A DNA stretch of 64,000 bases from Mesostigma viride (GCA_009746045.1 RPFO01002162.1:1-64000); one strand, 5' to 3'; counted from the first letter of the stretch, positions 18,907 to 29,097 are shown. Program-made: numbers and translations. Notes: generated by a model not told the origin, from the sequence alone.

Positions 18907-19872
18907 ATGTCGAATTCGGACTCTGAAGCTAGGACAAACACCTTTGCGCGTGCAGCAACGGTAGCGGCGTCCAGTCCAGTACCCGCTGGAGGGCACGAGG
19001 ACTCGGAGGAAGTGCGCCGAAATATTCGTGCGGTGTCGGCGCCGGGCGAGTACGTCCGAGGAGCAGCCGAGCAGCTGCTGAGATTTCGCGAGGACCTCGC
19101 GGAAATCATCAGAAGGCTGCCAGCGTCTTGGCGGGCTGGCCACACAAACGCATTCGCGTTTGAGCAGGTGGTCACTCTGCTTTTGCAGATAATTGCCATA
19201 AGCCTCGGGGGTGCCCGAGAGATAAACGACCTTGTCGCCAATCTCCGCCTTGGGGACGACTACACCGGCGTGCCAAACGTGGTGCAGGTCGCCCGGGACA
19301 GGCGGGAGGCCATCGTTCGTGGCAGTACGCAGGCGTTGGTGGCAGAGTGCCAGAATCTGGCGCACTCCGTCTTGGAGTTGACCAGAGGCGCTGCTGATCG
19401 TGTCTTCATTACTCTTAATCCCTTCTCCATCTACACTAGTCGGGATACTCCACATTCTCGCCGAGAGTTAAACCAGCTAAGTTTGACTGTCGACGTGGTT
19501 GGCGGTCGAGAGGTCTCAGCCGACGACGCCTTCTACGACTTCGTAGATCAGCCAGCAGGGGCGGTAGTACAGCCGGCCCAGAGGCGTCACGAGGGCGACG
19601 GCTCTCAGGAGGGCCGTGAGCAGGCGCAGCGGGACGAGCTTAATCGCTACCACATTGACGACAACGTTGGTTTAGGTGAGGCCCATTTGTTGAGGTGGGG
19701 GCGTTCTCGCTGGATACGTGATTACGCGTATGGTTTGAGGCTTCCGGTGGTTATTAGGCCTGTGCCTACTCACGACGACCAGGGGCAGCCATTGAATCCG
19801 GTGGAGGGACCGTTCCACGAGCCAGCACCTGCACCGGTTGCAGGAGAAGCTTCGTCTGAAAACGAGGCTTGA
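18907..19872 (+). CDS. Element B ORF1, unknown function
   Basis: 321 residues from ATG 18907 (MSNSDSEART). A helical middle (YVRGAAEQLLRFREDLAEIIRRL; FEQVVTLLLQIIAISLGG) then a polar C-terminus ending GEASSENEA. No family recognised. Same position as ORF1 of element A without obvious similarity. The longer upstream frame starts inside the LTR and is not needed. Confidence 0.65.
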   Translation: MSNSDSEARTNTFARAATVAASSPVPAGGHEDSEEVRRNIRAVSAPGEYVRGAAEQLLRFREDLAEIIRRLPASWRAGHTNAFAFEQVVTLLLQIIAISLGGAREINDLVANLRLGDDYTGVPNVVQVARDRREAIVRGSTQALVAECQNLAHSVLELTRGAADRVFITLNPFSIYTSRDTPHSRRELNQLSLTVDVVGGREVSADDAFYDFVDQPAGAVVQPAQRRHEGDGSQEGREQAQRDELNRYHIDDNVGLGEAHLLRWGRSRWIRDYAYGLRLPVVIRPVPTHDDQGQPLNPVEGPFHEPAPAPVAGEASSENEA

Positions 19873-19940
19873 GGGGGTGGAGGATAGGTGGAGAGTTTGC
19901 TGTTTTCTTGTTGCAAAGTTGGTCGCAGCCATTGTATATA

Positions 19941-21266
19941 ATGCCTAGGAGGGCAAGCCGGGGTGCGGCGACATTCGAGGAGCAACGGGAGCGAACAGCA
20001 GAGGAGGACATCGCCAGAGAGGAAGGGGAGGCGATGGAGGAGAGGGGCGTGGAGGCGCCAGCTGGGCAACCTATCCCAGAGATGGACCCCAGAGCCGGGA
20101 GAACACACAAGCGGTGGCGTGATGGGCAAGCTGAGGCGGAGAAAGTCAAGCGTGCCAGGCGACCTACGGAGGCAGTAGTGCTCACAACGCCTGGTGAGGA
20201 GGACGCCATCGTCACCCCAGGTGTGCGTGCTGCAAAGCAAGCTGCTGTTCACGATAGGGTGTCTGGTATGTTGCCCGAGCGTTTGGAGGCTAGGATTGAC
20301 CCTCCCCAGGCACCACCAGTGCGTGTGGGGAGTGTGTTGCCCGGCACCCGCCCATTTTCTGATGCTGTGACAGTCATGAATGGGCAGAAAGCGCTCAACC
20401 CTCCCCTGAAGCAAGATAACCTGGATAAATGGCTGGATGACATGAAGCTAGTCGTGGGCTCCGTCGCAGCAGGTGTGGATATTGTCAGGGTGTTTCACTC
20501 TTCCACCGCAAACAAGGGGTCCTCTGAAAGGGTCAATGACATGGCTAGGCATGCTCTGAAAGAGGGGCACACTTGGCTACAGTTCCTAGATGACATCAAG
20601 GAGGAGTTTTCTGACAGGGTTCACAATCTCACCATGGAAAAGAAGAGAGAATTTGATGAGTTTGAGATCAAGGGTGAGGTGGCTGCTGAGCTGGCCAGGT
20701 TTGAGTTGATCGTGGAGGCAGGCAAGAAGCAGGGCTTCAGTGTGACAGTCAGGGCAGCAGCAGACCACTTCTTTGATAAGATGGGCTTGTCAGAGGAAGG
20801 TAGGGCTACTGCTAGGCAGCTCTGTGATCTCACTGATGGCACCTGGGGGGCTCTGAAGCGTGTGATACTAAACTTCAGGACCCGGGTCCCTACCTGCAAG
20901 GGTATCAGTTCTCAGGGAGGGTCAGCGTCTCAGGCTAGCCAGGGCAAGAACCGTACCCCATCTGGGACACGGTATGGTAGCAGGAGAAGGAAGCAGGCCC
21001 AGAAGGAGCAGAACCAGGGTGGTGGAGGAGGTCAGCAGGGGAACCAGAATCAGGGGAACCAGTCTGGCAACCGTAACAGCCATCAGCAGGGTAAGGGTGG
21101 TGGCCAGGGGCAGAATAACAATCAAGCCTCAGGCAACCAGAACAAGCAGGACAGCAAGGCCCCAGGGGGAGGGTCTGGCAAGAGCAAGTGTTTTGCTTGT
21201 GGCAAGGAAGGTCACTGGAAGAGGGATTGCCCAAACAAGAAGAAGGGGCAGTCTGATCAGAAGTGA
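19941..21266 (+). CDS. Element B gag with zinc knuckle
   Basis: 441 residues from ATG 19941 (MPRRASRGAA), 68 nt after the ORF1 stop. Charged N-terminus, capsid-like helical region (DNLDKWLDDMKLVVGSV, WLQFLDDIKEEF), then a Gly/Gln/Asn-rich tract, then CFACGKEGHWKRDC at about residue 417 (C-x2-C-x4-H-x4-C) and a basic end. Forms the particle and packages RNA. ORF1 is in another frame, so reinitiation or a separate mRNA is likely. Confidence 0.85.
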   Translation: MPRRASRGAATFEEQRERTAEEDIAREEGEAMEERGVEAPAGQPIPEMDPRAGRTHKRWRDGQAEAEKVKRARRPTEAVVLTTPGEEDAIVTPGVRAAKQAAVHDRVSGMLPERLEARIDPPQAPPVRVGSVLPGTRPFSDAVTVMNGQKALNPPLKQDNLDKWLDDMKLVVGSVAAGVDIVRVFHSSTANKGSSERVNDMARHALKEGHTWLQFLDDIKEEFSDRVHNLTMEKKREFDEFEIKGEVAAELARFELIVEAGKKQGFSVTVRAAADHFFDKMGLSEEGRATARQLCDLTDGTWGALKRVILNFRTRVPTCKGISSQGGSASQASQGKNRTPSGTRYGSRRRKQAQKEQNQGGGGGQQGNQNQGNQSGNRNSHQQGKGGGQGQNNNQASGNQNKQDSKAPGGGSGKSKCFACGKEGHWKRDCPNKKKGQSDQK

Positions 21267-21517
21267 CTAGTGAAGCAGTCCCGTGTACATAGTGAGACAC
21301 CCTGTGGGGCACAGCTTCACATGTAAATAAATCTGGGCAGGGTGCCACCTCTGATCAGCACCAGGGGTGTACTGATGTTCTCATTCCACAAGATTGCATA
21401 CATGCTGCAGCACAACAATCCCCTCAACTGTCAACAGGTGGAGGGTCCCCAGACAGGGTTGGCTCTGGGAGCCTAGATGCTCTGCTGGGAGGGTCTGCTG
21501 GGTCCTCTGGATCCAAG

Positions 21518-22408
21518 ATGCAGAAGGTGGATGTTGCGTCCTCACACGCAGGGCCCGTCCAGGCGTCTTCCCAGGTGCGTAATCTGGCTAGGCAACTGAG
21601 CTACACGGATGCTGGACGCAGGCTGCACAATATCTTTGGTCACACAGCCATGGCTGAGATGTTTGATTGGAAGATTGGAGATGAGCCACTGAGGGAAGCA
21701 TGCAGAGCTGCAGCTGAGCAATGTACTTGTAAGGAGAATGCTGCCAAGAAGCCAAGGTCCCATGCTAGGGAGCCTGCCAGGGAGAAGGGGGACATCCAGG
21801 TAGACGTCCAGCATATCAGGGGCTTATACATTTTGGTGGCAGTGGACAGATTTAGCAGGTACAGGCTGCTCCAGATTCTGCCAGATATGAAGGGGAACAC
21901 CCTGCTGCTGGGCTTGCAGACTCTCTTACCAGGCTTTGGGGTGTACAAGACAGTACAGGCTGATATTCAGTTTGAGTGCCTACTGTCACAGCAGGAGCAA
22001 CTGCCATGCAAGCTGCTGGTCACGCCCAGGGAGAGCCATGGACAGCAAGGTGCTGTGGAGAGATCCATCAGGGAGGTCAAGACCGTAGTGCTGGCAGAAC
22101 CTAAGGTGCCACTGGTAGCATCTGCTTTGGAGAGGGCAGTGTGGACCAGGCAGGTGGAAGAACAGTTGAACCTCAGAATAAACTACTATTATGACGGGGT
22201 GGCTGTCAATCCTGTAGCACTGCAGTTTGGGATGCTAGCCCAGGAAGTGGTCCAGGCTTGCTTGAGGAAAGCAGACAGGGTGTTTGCTCAGTTGAGACGC
22301 AAGGATAGGGGCTGGAATGTGCTGAGGCCTCAGGTGGGGCTGAAGGTCAGAATGTGGAAGGAGCCATCAATGCAGGGCAAAGGGGCAAGTGGCAGAACGG
22401 GGTGGTGA
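21518..22408 (+). CDS. Element B integrase
   Basis: 296 codons from ATG 21518; 250 nt of non-protease sequence separate it from gag. Zinc module LHNIFGH (H-x4-H) and CTC further on; core VDVQHIRGLYILVAVDRFSRY, Asp in VQADIQFE, Glu in GAVERSIREVK (D-D-E). The C-terminal domain begins (LRPQVGLKVRMWK) and then continues in the -1 frame in the next ORF from about 22366, so a frameshift is needed for an integrase-RT fusion. Confidence 0.85.
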   Translation: MQKVDVASSHAGPVQASSQVRNLARQLSYTDAGRRLHNIFGHTAMAEMFDWKIGDEPLREACRAAAEQCTCKENAAKKPRSHAREPAREKGDIQVDVQHIRGLYILVAVDRFSRYRLLQILPDMKGNTLLLGLQTLLPGFGVYKTVQADIQFECLLSQQEQLPCKLLVTPRESHGQQGAVERSIREVKTVVLAEPKVPLVASALERAVWTRQVEEQLNLRINYYYDGVAVNPVALQFGMLAQEVVQACLRKADRVFAQLRRKDRGWNVLRPQVGLKVRMWKEPSMQGKGASGRTGW

Positions 22409-24804
22409 CCTGTGTGGAAGATGCCAATCGTTCCTGCCTTGTGGCCTTGGAGAGTAATCCCAGGCATGTTTACAGGTTGAGCTGGGCCAACGTCAAGGAA
22501 CGCAAGCCACATGCAATCTGGCCTGCAGACGGGCCTGGACCCCAGTGTTGGCTGGAGGGCCAGGTTAAGGACCAAGTAGTTGATGTGCCTGTCACTGACG
22601 TGGGAATTGGCTATCCCTCTGATGATGATGAGGTGCAGGAGGCAACTGCATCACCTGTGGTGGAGCCAACGGGGGCTGGGCCTGCACCAGGGTCCAAGAG
22701 GCCACTCATGGCAGACATTGTCCGGTCGCTCATGTTCAACAAGCACAAGGATCCCAAGGTATCTAAGTTGACTGAATGGGGTTCTTGCTGGGCTGCTACC
22801 CTAGAAGTGGATACTAACTCAGAGGTGTCTATCATCAGGGTGGAGGATGCTCAGGGCCTGAAGGTGAATAAGGCTGGCTGCAGGGCAGTGAGTGACTTTA
22901 CGGGCACTGTAACAATGAAGATCCTAGGGGAAGTGACTGTGCCTATCCTGGGTGTCCCCACTGCGTTCTGTGTGGTGGAAGGGTACCAGGGGCCTGCCAT
23001 TTTGGGCCAGAATTTCTTGTGCATGCCAGGAGTGACTCTGTCAGCAGATGAGCTTGCACTAGAAGGTCACGGCAGTTTGCCCCTCCAGAGATATCACTAC
23101 TCCAAGGGTCTAGCTGTGGCAGTCAAGGCTGTGAAGGGGCAGCAGAGTGTGGGGCCTGAAGGCAAGGAGCCCATTGCTGAGGACTTGTTGATCATCCCAA
23201 CCACCCTAGATCCACGGGACTTGGGGGTGCACAAGTACCAGATTGCTGGTCACAGTCCTATTTCCTGGCACCAGTTGGTAGAGTTGATGCAAAGCCCCAA
23301 GATGGCTAAGGCATGGATTCTAGGGTTTGTCTCCAGTGGGCATGACTGGATAGTGTCTAACTGTGCTGAGCCTGTGGATGAGTTGCCCAGGGAGCATCAG
23401 TTGCTAAGGCTCTTGTTTGTGCTCAAGCTGAAGGAGATAGACGGGGTGCAGGTGCCACATGTGAGGCCAGTTGTGACTGAGTACCATGGCACGGGGGAGC
23501 TGACAGATGAGGAGTTGTATACGCCTGGGATGCTGCATGATACCTGGAGGATTGTTCTGTGTATATATCTGTCTTTCCTGGTCAAGGGCATTGCGTACAG
23601 CTCTGTGCTGATTGATTTCAAGAGGGCTTTTCTCAAGGGTGATGTGGAGCAGGCCAAGGAGACGTGGCGTGATATCCCTCCCTTCTTTGTAACAGTGCCC
23701 AAGGTGTGGAGAGCAGAGATCAAGTCAAAATATCTCAGAATACTCAAGGGTTTGGAGGGTCTCAGGTCCAGCCCTATCATCTGGAGAAAGAGCCTGGAAA
23801 AGTTTCTGAAAACTCACTGTGGCTTTACTGTGTCTCCAGTTGATCCTTGCTTGTTCCAGAGTACTCATGAAGGGTTGCCTGTGTTTGCATCTCTGCATGG
23901 AGATGACCTGCACCTTCTAGGGCCTCCTGAGTGGGTGGATTCAGTACTGTCCAAGATCCAGAAGAGGTTTGAGTTAGGAAAGGTCCAGCACATGAAGCAG
24001 GATGAGCCCATGGTGTTTTGTGGAATGCAGGCCACGCTGATCAAGAGGGCAGGCACTTGGTTTATCAAGATGGAGGGTGGCAACAACTATCCTCAGCAGA
24101 TCATTGATGCCCTCCAGCAGCCCATTACCCAGGCCAGGTGTGCCACAATCAGGGGAATGTTGGCTTGGCTAGCTAGCATTTGTGCCCCAGATTTGTTGGT
24201 GCTGAGTAGGCTCACAGATGCTCAGCTGGTTGAGGTAGGGGCAGAGCAGGTGGTTGAGTCTGTCAGGAGCTCACCTCCACTCATACTGGCAGCTGTGGAC
24301 TTGTACAAACCACTCAACATGGTGCTTTTTGTGGACAGTTCCATGGACAGCAGGAAGGTGACGGATGTCAGGGGTAGGGCAGCAGCACTCATTACACTAC
24401 AACAGGAGCACACTTCTCTGGTCAGCTGGTACAGTAGGTTACAGAACAGGGTGACGCCCAGCAGTGACATTGCTGAGTGCAGGGCAATATGTGAAGGGCT
24501 ACACACTGCTCTTTACCTCAGGGAGTTATTCTACCAGCTCTGTCAGGTAGCTTCCTGTAGCTTGCAGCTGCACACACTGGTCAAGACAGACAGCATGGGC
24601 ATGGTGCAGTTTGTGCACAGACAGCTCGCCAGGAGCAGGGATCTGGATTATTTGTTGCTGAAGGAGATGTCTTACCTTGCTCATCTTGAACATGTGCCTG
24701 GTGTTGACAACCCAGCAGACGCCCTCACCAAGCTGGAGAGCAAGGCTGAGCTACAATACCCTGTGCTCAAAGGGCTCATGGACCCCTTTTCTGGTGGGAC
24801 TTGA
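22354..24804 (+). CDS. Element B Pol: integrase tail, protease-like domain, RT, RNase H
   Basis: 816 codons; no ATG at the start, consistent with entry by frameshift from integrase. Integrase tail GKWQNGVVTCVED. Protease-like: D153-T-N-S-E-V-S-I-I and PAILGQNF. RT: LIDFKRAFLKGD with D421, DPCLFQ, and SLHGDDL with H515-G-D517-D518 instead of YVDD. RNase H: D661 (FVDSSMDS), E708 (AECRAI), D746 (VKTDSMG), D789 (NPADALTK, Copia hallmark). Makes and integrates cDNA. Protease after integrase is not the canonical Copia order. No frame breaks within the ORF. Confidence 0.88.
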   Translation: MEGAINAGQRGKWQNGVVTCVEDANRSCLVALESNPRHVYRLSWANVKERKPHAIWPADGPGPQCWLEGQVKDQVVDVPVTDVGIGYPSDDDEVQEATASPVVEPTGAGPAPGSKRPLMADIVRSLMFNKHKDPKVSKLTEWGSCWAATLEVDTNSEVSIIRVEDAQGLKVNKAGCRAVSDFTGTVTMKILGEVTVPILGVPTAFCVVEGYQGPAILGQNFLCMPGVTLSADELALEGHGSLPLQRYHYSKGLAVAVKAVKGQQSVGPEGKEPIAEDLLIIPTTLDPRDLGVHKYQIAGHSPISWHQLVELMQSPKMAKAWILGFVSSGHDWIVSNCAEPVDELPREHQLLRLLFVLKLKEIDGVQVPHVRPVVTEYHGTGELTDEELYTPGMLHDTWRIVLCIYLSFLVKGIAYSSVLIDFKRAFLKGDVEQAKETWRDIPPFFVTVPKVWRAEIKSKYLRILKGLEGLRSSPIIWRKSLEKFLKTHCGFTVSPVDPCLFQSTHEGLPVFASLHGDDLHLLGPPEWVDSVLSKIQKRFELGKVQHMKQDEPMVFCGMQATLIKRAGTWFIKMEGGNNYPQQIIDALQQPITQARCATIRGMLAWLASICAPDLLVLSRLTDAQLVEVGAEQVVESVRSSPPLILAAVDLYKPLNMVLFVDSSMDSRKVTDVRGRAAALITLQQEHTSLVSWYSRLQNRVTPSSDIAECRAICEGLHTALYLRELFYQLCQVASCSLQLHTLVKTDSMGMVQFVHRQLARSRDLDYLLLKEMSYLAHLEHVPGVDNPADALTKLESKAELQYPVLKGLMDPFSGGT

Positions 24805-25767
24805 AGTCCAGCCTTTGCCAGTTGGTGGCTGACCAGTGCTGTTGTCCCCAGGGGGGAGGGCAACAGGTAGCCTACCTGTCACCAAGCAGGTAGAAGGCTC
24901 AACAGGAGCAAGCTCTTCCTGTAAAGGATTAGCACAGTGGGATGCCTTTGGCCTCGGGCAGTTAGGCCATGACAGGGCAGGCCATGTTGAGAGTTCTTCC
25001 AGGTTGTTTGTATATATCTCTCTTGTTTAGTTTTCTTTAGCTGTGAATAAGTGACAACCTTGGATATTATGGTGTTGTAACCTGACAGTTGGGCCTTGCT
25101 GGTGCAGGCTGGTCCACTGGGAACACTCAACATTGGTTTTGGTGGATATTCTATAATAAAACATAATCATGTTGTATGCCAATCTCTCTTGTTGTCTGTC
25201 ATGTGACCAGGTTAAGTTTAACCTGGGGTTCTGGGGTAGGGTTCGATTCCCTAGTTGAGCCACAGCCTGGTATGTATGACTCCTGGGCTTTAACACCCAG
25301 TGATGACATGGGCTCCCCATCAAGCAGTGGCACAGTGGTGTTGAAGTGGTTTCCATTGGTGAACATTTGGATGGATGATGCCTGGAACGCTCGGGGCGGG
25401 CGCCATGAAACGGGCGCCAGTGATAACTGGGAAGACCAGGAACTCACTGTAATACGTTTCCTGTAGTCAGGGCCTCTCATTCAGATATCCAGGATATGTT
25501 GCCTAAGGAATATTCAATATCCTCCTTTAAGCCCAAGCCAAGGTACAGTTGCAAAAGAAAGGGTTGGGGATGACCTGCAGGTCAAGTTAATGATCAGCTG
25601 GCAGGGTTGAACCATAGATCCCTAAGAAGGATACCATTAAGGTGGCAAAAGGGGTGCTCATGAGGCTTATTATAAGTCCAGGGTGACCAGGTGTCCATTT
25701 CACAAGGCAGCAAGGAATGGGTTGGTCATGGTGTGAAGCTTGCAGCTCCAAAACAAGAAAGGGTTGG
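24805..25767 (+). other. Element B 3' non-coding region
   Basis: About 960 nt without a supported gene. Holds the 17-nt complement of the primer-binding position (25440-25456), embedded in GGGAAGACCAGGAACTCACTG, which itself resembles the LTR end (GGGAAGACCAGAAACTCACTG). Confidence 0.7.
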
Positions 25768-26410
25768 AGTTAGCATATTGGTGATGCAATATGCTAAGCA
25801 TGTCATACTTGAAGTGGCCTTTCCAACGCCGTGCTAAACGCCTCATTTGGACAAGGAACTTGAGAGTTATCAAGTCCCGAAGTAATGCCGCCGGACGCTA
25901 CAGCAGTACCAGGACTAAGGACACGTGAGGGACAGGGCACGTGGCAGTGTTGGGTGAACCATCACACGTTACGTGTCACAGGACCGACTGTCACTAGGAG
26001 GTACTGTGGTCAATATTGGTTGATGGTACCAAGAATGTCACAGGACTTCAGGACTGGCAGTCCTGCAGGCCTGGGATGGACGGGTACTTGTCATGACGGA
26101 TAAATCCAGAGCGTTACTGTCATTCATGGAAGGACAGACGTCCTGGATTGATGCAACCAAGGAAATTGACAGTGGCGGACCTGCCAAGGCGTGCAAGGCC
26201 TGGCAGCAATGGTGAGACCTAGAAAGGCTCGGACACAGCAGTGGCCAAGCGTCTTTCCCAACACCGTCCGTGGGTACTGCCGCCTCAGGCTAGTGACCAC
26301 AGGGTAGTGAGGCAACTGTGGTAAAGGTTAAAAGCCGCTGGTTGAAACCATGGCTCCATTCATCACATCTTGGGAAGACCAGAAACTCACTGATCCGCGT
26401 TCATCTAAAT
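25768..26410 (+). repeat. Element B 3' LTR
   Basis: 643 bp, same length and sequence as the 5' LTR as far as read. Preceded by a modest purine tract (aacaagaaagggttgg). Confidence 0.93.
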
Positions 26411-26849
26411 GACCCCGCGTCCAGTATTTGACCGCAGACTCCCCCTGCTGCTTTACAATACGCTGGATCTGGCGTGTCTTTTCCAACCTGTAGGACTCGG
26501 TCTGGAACGGCTGTCTGAGCGTCGCGCGCAGCTCGCGGCAGACAACGCTGGCGCGCTGATCCGCGATGGTGCCGACAATCCGAGATGCCAGTCCCTTGAT
26601 ACAGCCAAGGATGGCAGCCAGCAGAGCTTCATCGCATGCCTTGGTCACATCGCTGGTGGGATCTGCCGTGCCCTCGAGCACGTCTAGAACCCCCTGCGAA
26701 CGGCAGGTAGCAATAAAAAGCTGCTCGAACTCTACCCATCCGGCAAAATCCTCGGTGGCATCAATACGCCCAAAATTCTTCAAGGCTAGCTGGACTGCCC
26801 GTGCATTCACTAGTAATTTGGGGTTCTCAGGCTCAGCACGTGGAGGCAT
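26411..26849 (-). CDS. Element C gag, N-terminal part (interrupted by B)
   Basis: Starts MPPRAEPENPK at 26849. A Copia-type gag fold with FAGWVEFEQLFIATC and a helical region up to ESAVKYWTRG, where element B is inserted. Joining 26411 to 18234 (one TSD kept) restores a continuous frame, LLLKQELEDAGGAMGWDGW, for a total of 303 residues. The earlier part of the same frame up to 26328 is B LTR sequence. Confidence 0.83.
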
Positions 26850-27082
26850 GGTAGTAGAAACCCCACAACAAGCTCAGGCTAGAAGAACAGCTTGCTCAAA
26901 TAAAGAAGTAACCAAAAGAACAACTGGAGGGACGCAGCAAACGTGACCGCAACTCGGAATGGATCGAACCAGCGACAGGGCAGGCCAAGCACCAAAAAGT
27001 CACACTGGATAAAAAAATGCCGAGTGCTGCACAGTAGCAACGCGTCACGGGCTGGCAGGGAAAAAAAAACTGGTCGTGCCAA

Positions 27083-27319
27083 TTAGTCACTGATATCCGC
27101 ACCCTCACTCTGGAGGTACTGCAGGTAGGAACCAAGCAGGGTGTTCAACATCACAAAATCAATAGGGCATTCCCCCTGAGGTGAGTCATACGTAGCCCTG
27201 ATTATCTCGACAATCCAACGCCTTGCCTGCACAGGATTAATGGCCACAGTAGCTCGCCTGCCTTGGAACTCAAAGGTAACAGTAACCAGGTCAATGCTGG
27301 AGTGATCAGGTCCAGACAT
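27083..27319 (-). CDS. Element C small ORF upstream of gag, unknown
   Basis: 78 residues, starts MSGPDHSSIDL, no recognised motif; possible beta strand VTVTFEFQG and an amphipathic segment RRWIVEIIRATY. It lies between the 5' LTR and gag and could be a leader ORF or non-functional. Confidence 0.35.
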   Translation of the reverse strand: MSGPDHSSIDLVTVTFEFQGRRATVAINPVQARRWIVEIIRATYDSPQGECPIDFVMLNTLLGSYLQYLQSEGADISD

Positions 27320-27434
27320 GTAAAATTCTTGTCACCAAGGATTTCCCAGAAGGTAGCAAGGAAAAAAGGGCCAATAATATCCGCAAGCCAGCTTAGGACG
27401 TACTGATGTGGCCTGAAAACGTATTCGTAACTTA

Positions 27435-27448
27435 GCTGGTCGATACCA
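27435..27448 (-). promoter_or_regulatory. Element C primer-binding site
   Basis: On minus, TGGTATCGACCAGC begins directly at the LTR end. The first seven bases equal the initiator-Met tRNA primer site of many Copia elements (TGGTATC), then diverge. Confidence 0.6.
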
Positions 27449-28161
27449 TGTCAAATATTTCACTACTCAGCTTAATCCAACCCAGCCAAGAATCATGAAA
27501 TCCTGGCTCAATTGGAGGAAAGCTACGATCTGAAGACCATGACTTGAATCGACAAAATATGGCGAATTTAATGATGTTAATCCGCTTTAATATTTGTCAA
27601 TATATACTCGGCGGCGGCCATGTAAGGGCCAGCTGCCATAGCATACTTGTCAAGGCTTAATTGTGTAAAGGAGCAACCAAAAGACTTAAGGCTACGTTGC
27701 CCTTGCGAGGCAAGTCACAACACACACATTGTTGACCGTCCGATAGGAGCGGCGCAACACAGTTCGTTGGATGCAGGCATGCATGCGCATAGGAAAAGTC
27801 ATACATGCCAAAGTCTAGGTGGGAGTGGCGTCGCGTCAAGTACTCTACCATTTAAGTCTGATTTCTTTCCTTGGGCGGCGCCTACAAAGGCTCAACTTTA
27901 ACACTAGCCGTTGGTACACTACAGACGGCGCGGCGCGGCGCCAGGACAAAGCGCCACAAAGATATGGGCAGGACTTATGCCGAATGTCATGCTCATGCGT
28001 AGCTCACACCAGAGCTATACACGAAAATTTTTCCGTCAACCGTAACGCAACATAGAATGGCCCAAATCTATCTCGGCCGATCATAACTGTTACGGCCAAA
28101 TAAATAAGACTTGGCCAATAAATTAGATAGGCCTACGAACACCGAAAATTAGCGATTGGCA
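27449..28161 (-). repeat. Element C 5' LTR
   Basis: 713 bp; same boundaries, with small indels in A and G runs relative to the left LTR. Followed by TSD atgaa 28162-28166. Confidence 0.9.
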
Positions 28162-28166
28162 ATGAA

Positions 28167-29097
28167 CCCTCGCGAGATCGACGAATGGACGCGTATGTGG
28201 GTACAGATCTACTGGGCGTGGTGCAACCACAATGGGTGGGAGCTAGCTACCGAGGTTCTTATCTCCTACGTCGTCACCAACTGCATGGATCCCTCAGTGG
28301 TCGGCATACTCAACTGTGAGAGTGTCGCGTCGCGCTTGTACCCTCGCACAGTAGAGGAGCTACTAGAGCGCATTGAGCGCAAGCTGGTGCCCCCTGACTG
28401 GAAGCTCCACGAGCGTCTGGCTTTTTCCAAGCTACGCCAAGGCTCCACGCCGTTCCGCGACTTTCTGACAGAGTTTGAAGCATTCTCGGCTCGCATTGAG
28501 GACTTGACCTGGACCGAATATAGGGCGCGGTTCATTGAGGCGCTGAGTCCGGAACTCCTAGATGAAGTGCTAAAGCGCTTTGCTGAGATACCGTGGGAGC
28601 AGTGGGATGTGATCGAGATCCAGCAGTACCTTCTAAAGGTGTCAGATGTGCTCGCACGCCGCCGCGCAGCGGTCACCTATCGGCATGCTGGTGCTGCACC
28701 GCGTCGCATCCACTTCACTACGGTGGACCAAGACGGGTCCTCTGAGGACATTATCTACCGCGAGTTGGAGGACGGCGACTATGAAGCGCCCCAGGTCAAT
28801 AATGCAATCGATGCGTCCAAGGCGCGATGCTTCCGGTGCGGCGAGGTCGGTCATCTCAAGAAGGACTGCACGCGACCACCACGGGATCGCGATCGTGGCG
28901 ACGAGCAGACGTCACCCCGTTTCTCCGGGCCTGCCTTCGGTAAGCGCCCGGAACAAGCTTGCACGGCGCCCAGACCGGCCTCGCAACGCGGGCGAGCGCG
29001 CAGCCAAGCTGCAGGACGCCCGGCAGCGTCCCACGCAGCACCAGACGCCCCGCGCTACGGGTCCTTCGTTCCAGCGGGTGAACCGCGAGTTGAATGA
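28167..29097 (+). pseudogene. Element D gag, C-terminal part with zinc knuckle
   Basis: Continues from PREIDEWTRM. The capsid region aligns with element E gag: MDPSVVGILNCESVASRLYP versus ELANLIQCESLASHAYP, and LERIERKLVPP versus FKRLENHLVPP. Zinc knuckle CFRCGEVGHLKKDC at about 28828-28869. Stop at 29095-29097. A +1-frame ORF overlaps the end (to 29263), and the protease follows after it. Confidence 0.82.

Larger units (their letters stand above)
18240..26410 (+). mobile_element. Element B: intact-looking Copia-like LTR retrotransposon inserted in C gag
   Basis: 8171 bp. Two 643-bp LTRs (18240-18882, 25768-26410) with no difference found. TSD gaccc at 18235-18239 and 26411-26415. LTR begins AGTTAG like element A and ends CTAAAT. 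Four long ORFs in order: ORF1, gag with zinc knuckle, integrase, then integrase tail + protease-like + RT + RNase H. Same unusual domain order and HGDD motif as A. Youngest element in the window and the best candidate for an active one. Confidence 0.94.
16812..28161 (-). mobile_element. Element C: small gag-only LTR element (TR-GAG-like), inserted in D, split by B
   Basis: LTRs 16812-17529 (718 bp) and 27449-28161 (713 bp), TG...CA on both strands, about a dozen differences. TSD atgaa at 16807-16811 and 28162-28166. Without B the internal part is only about 1.74 kb and encodes one Gag plus a 78-residue ORF; no protease, integrase or RT. That is the layout of plant TR-GAG elements, which depend on Pol from elsewhere. 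Primer-binding site at the inner edge of the right LTR. Confidence 0.88.

Noticed and set aside
22379-22385. AAAGGGG as a canonical -1 slippery site between integrase and Pol of element B
   Set aside because: The heptamer is not in the required X-XXY-YYZ register relative to the integrase frame, so I do not claim it.
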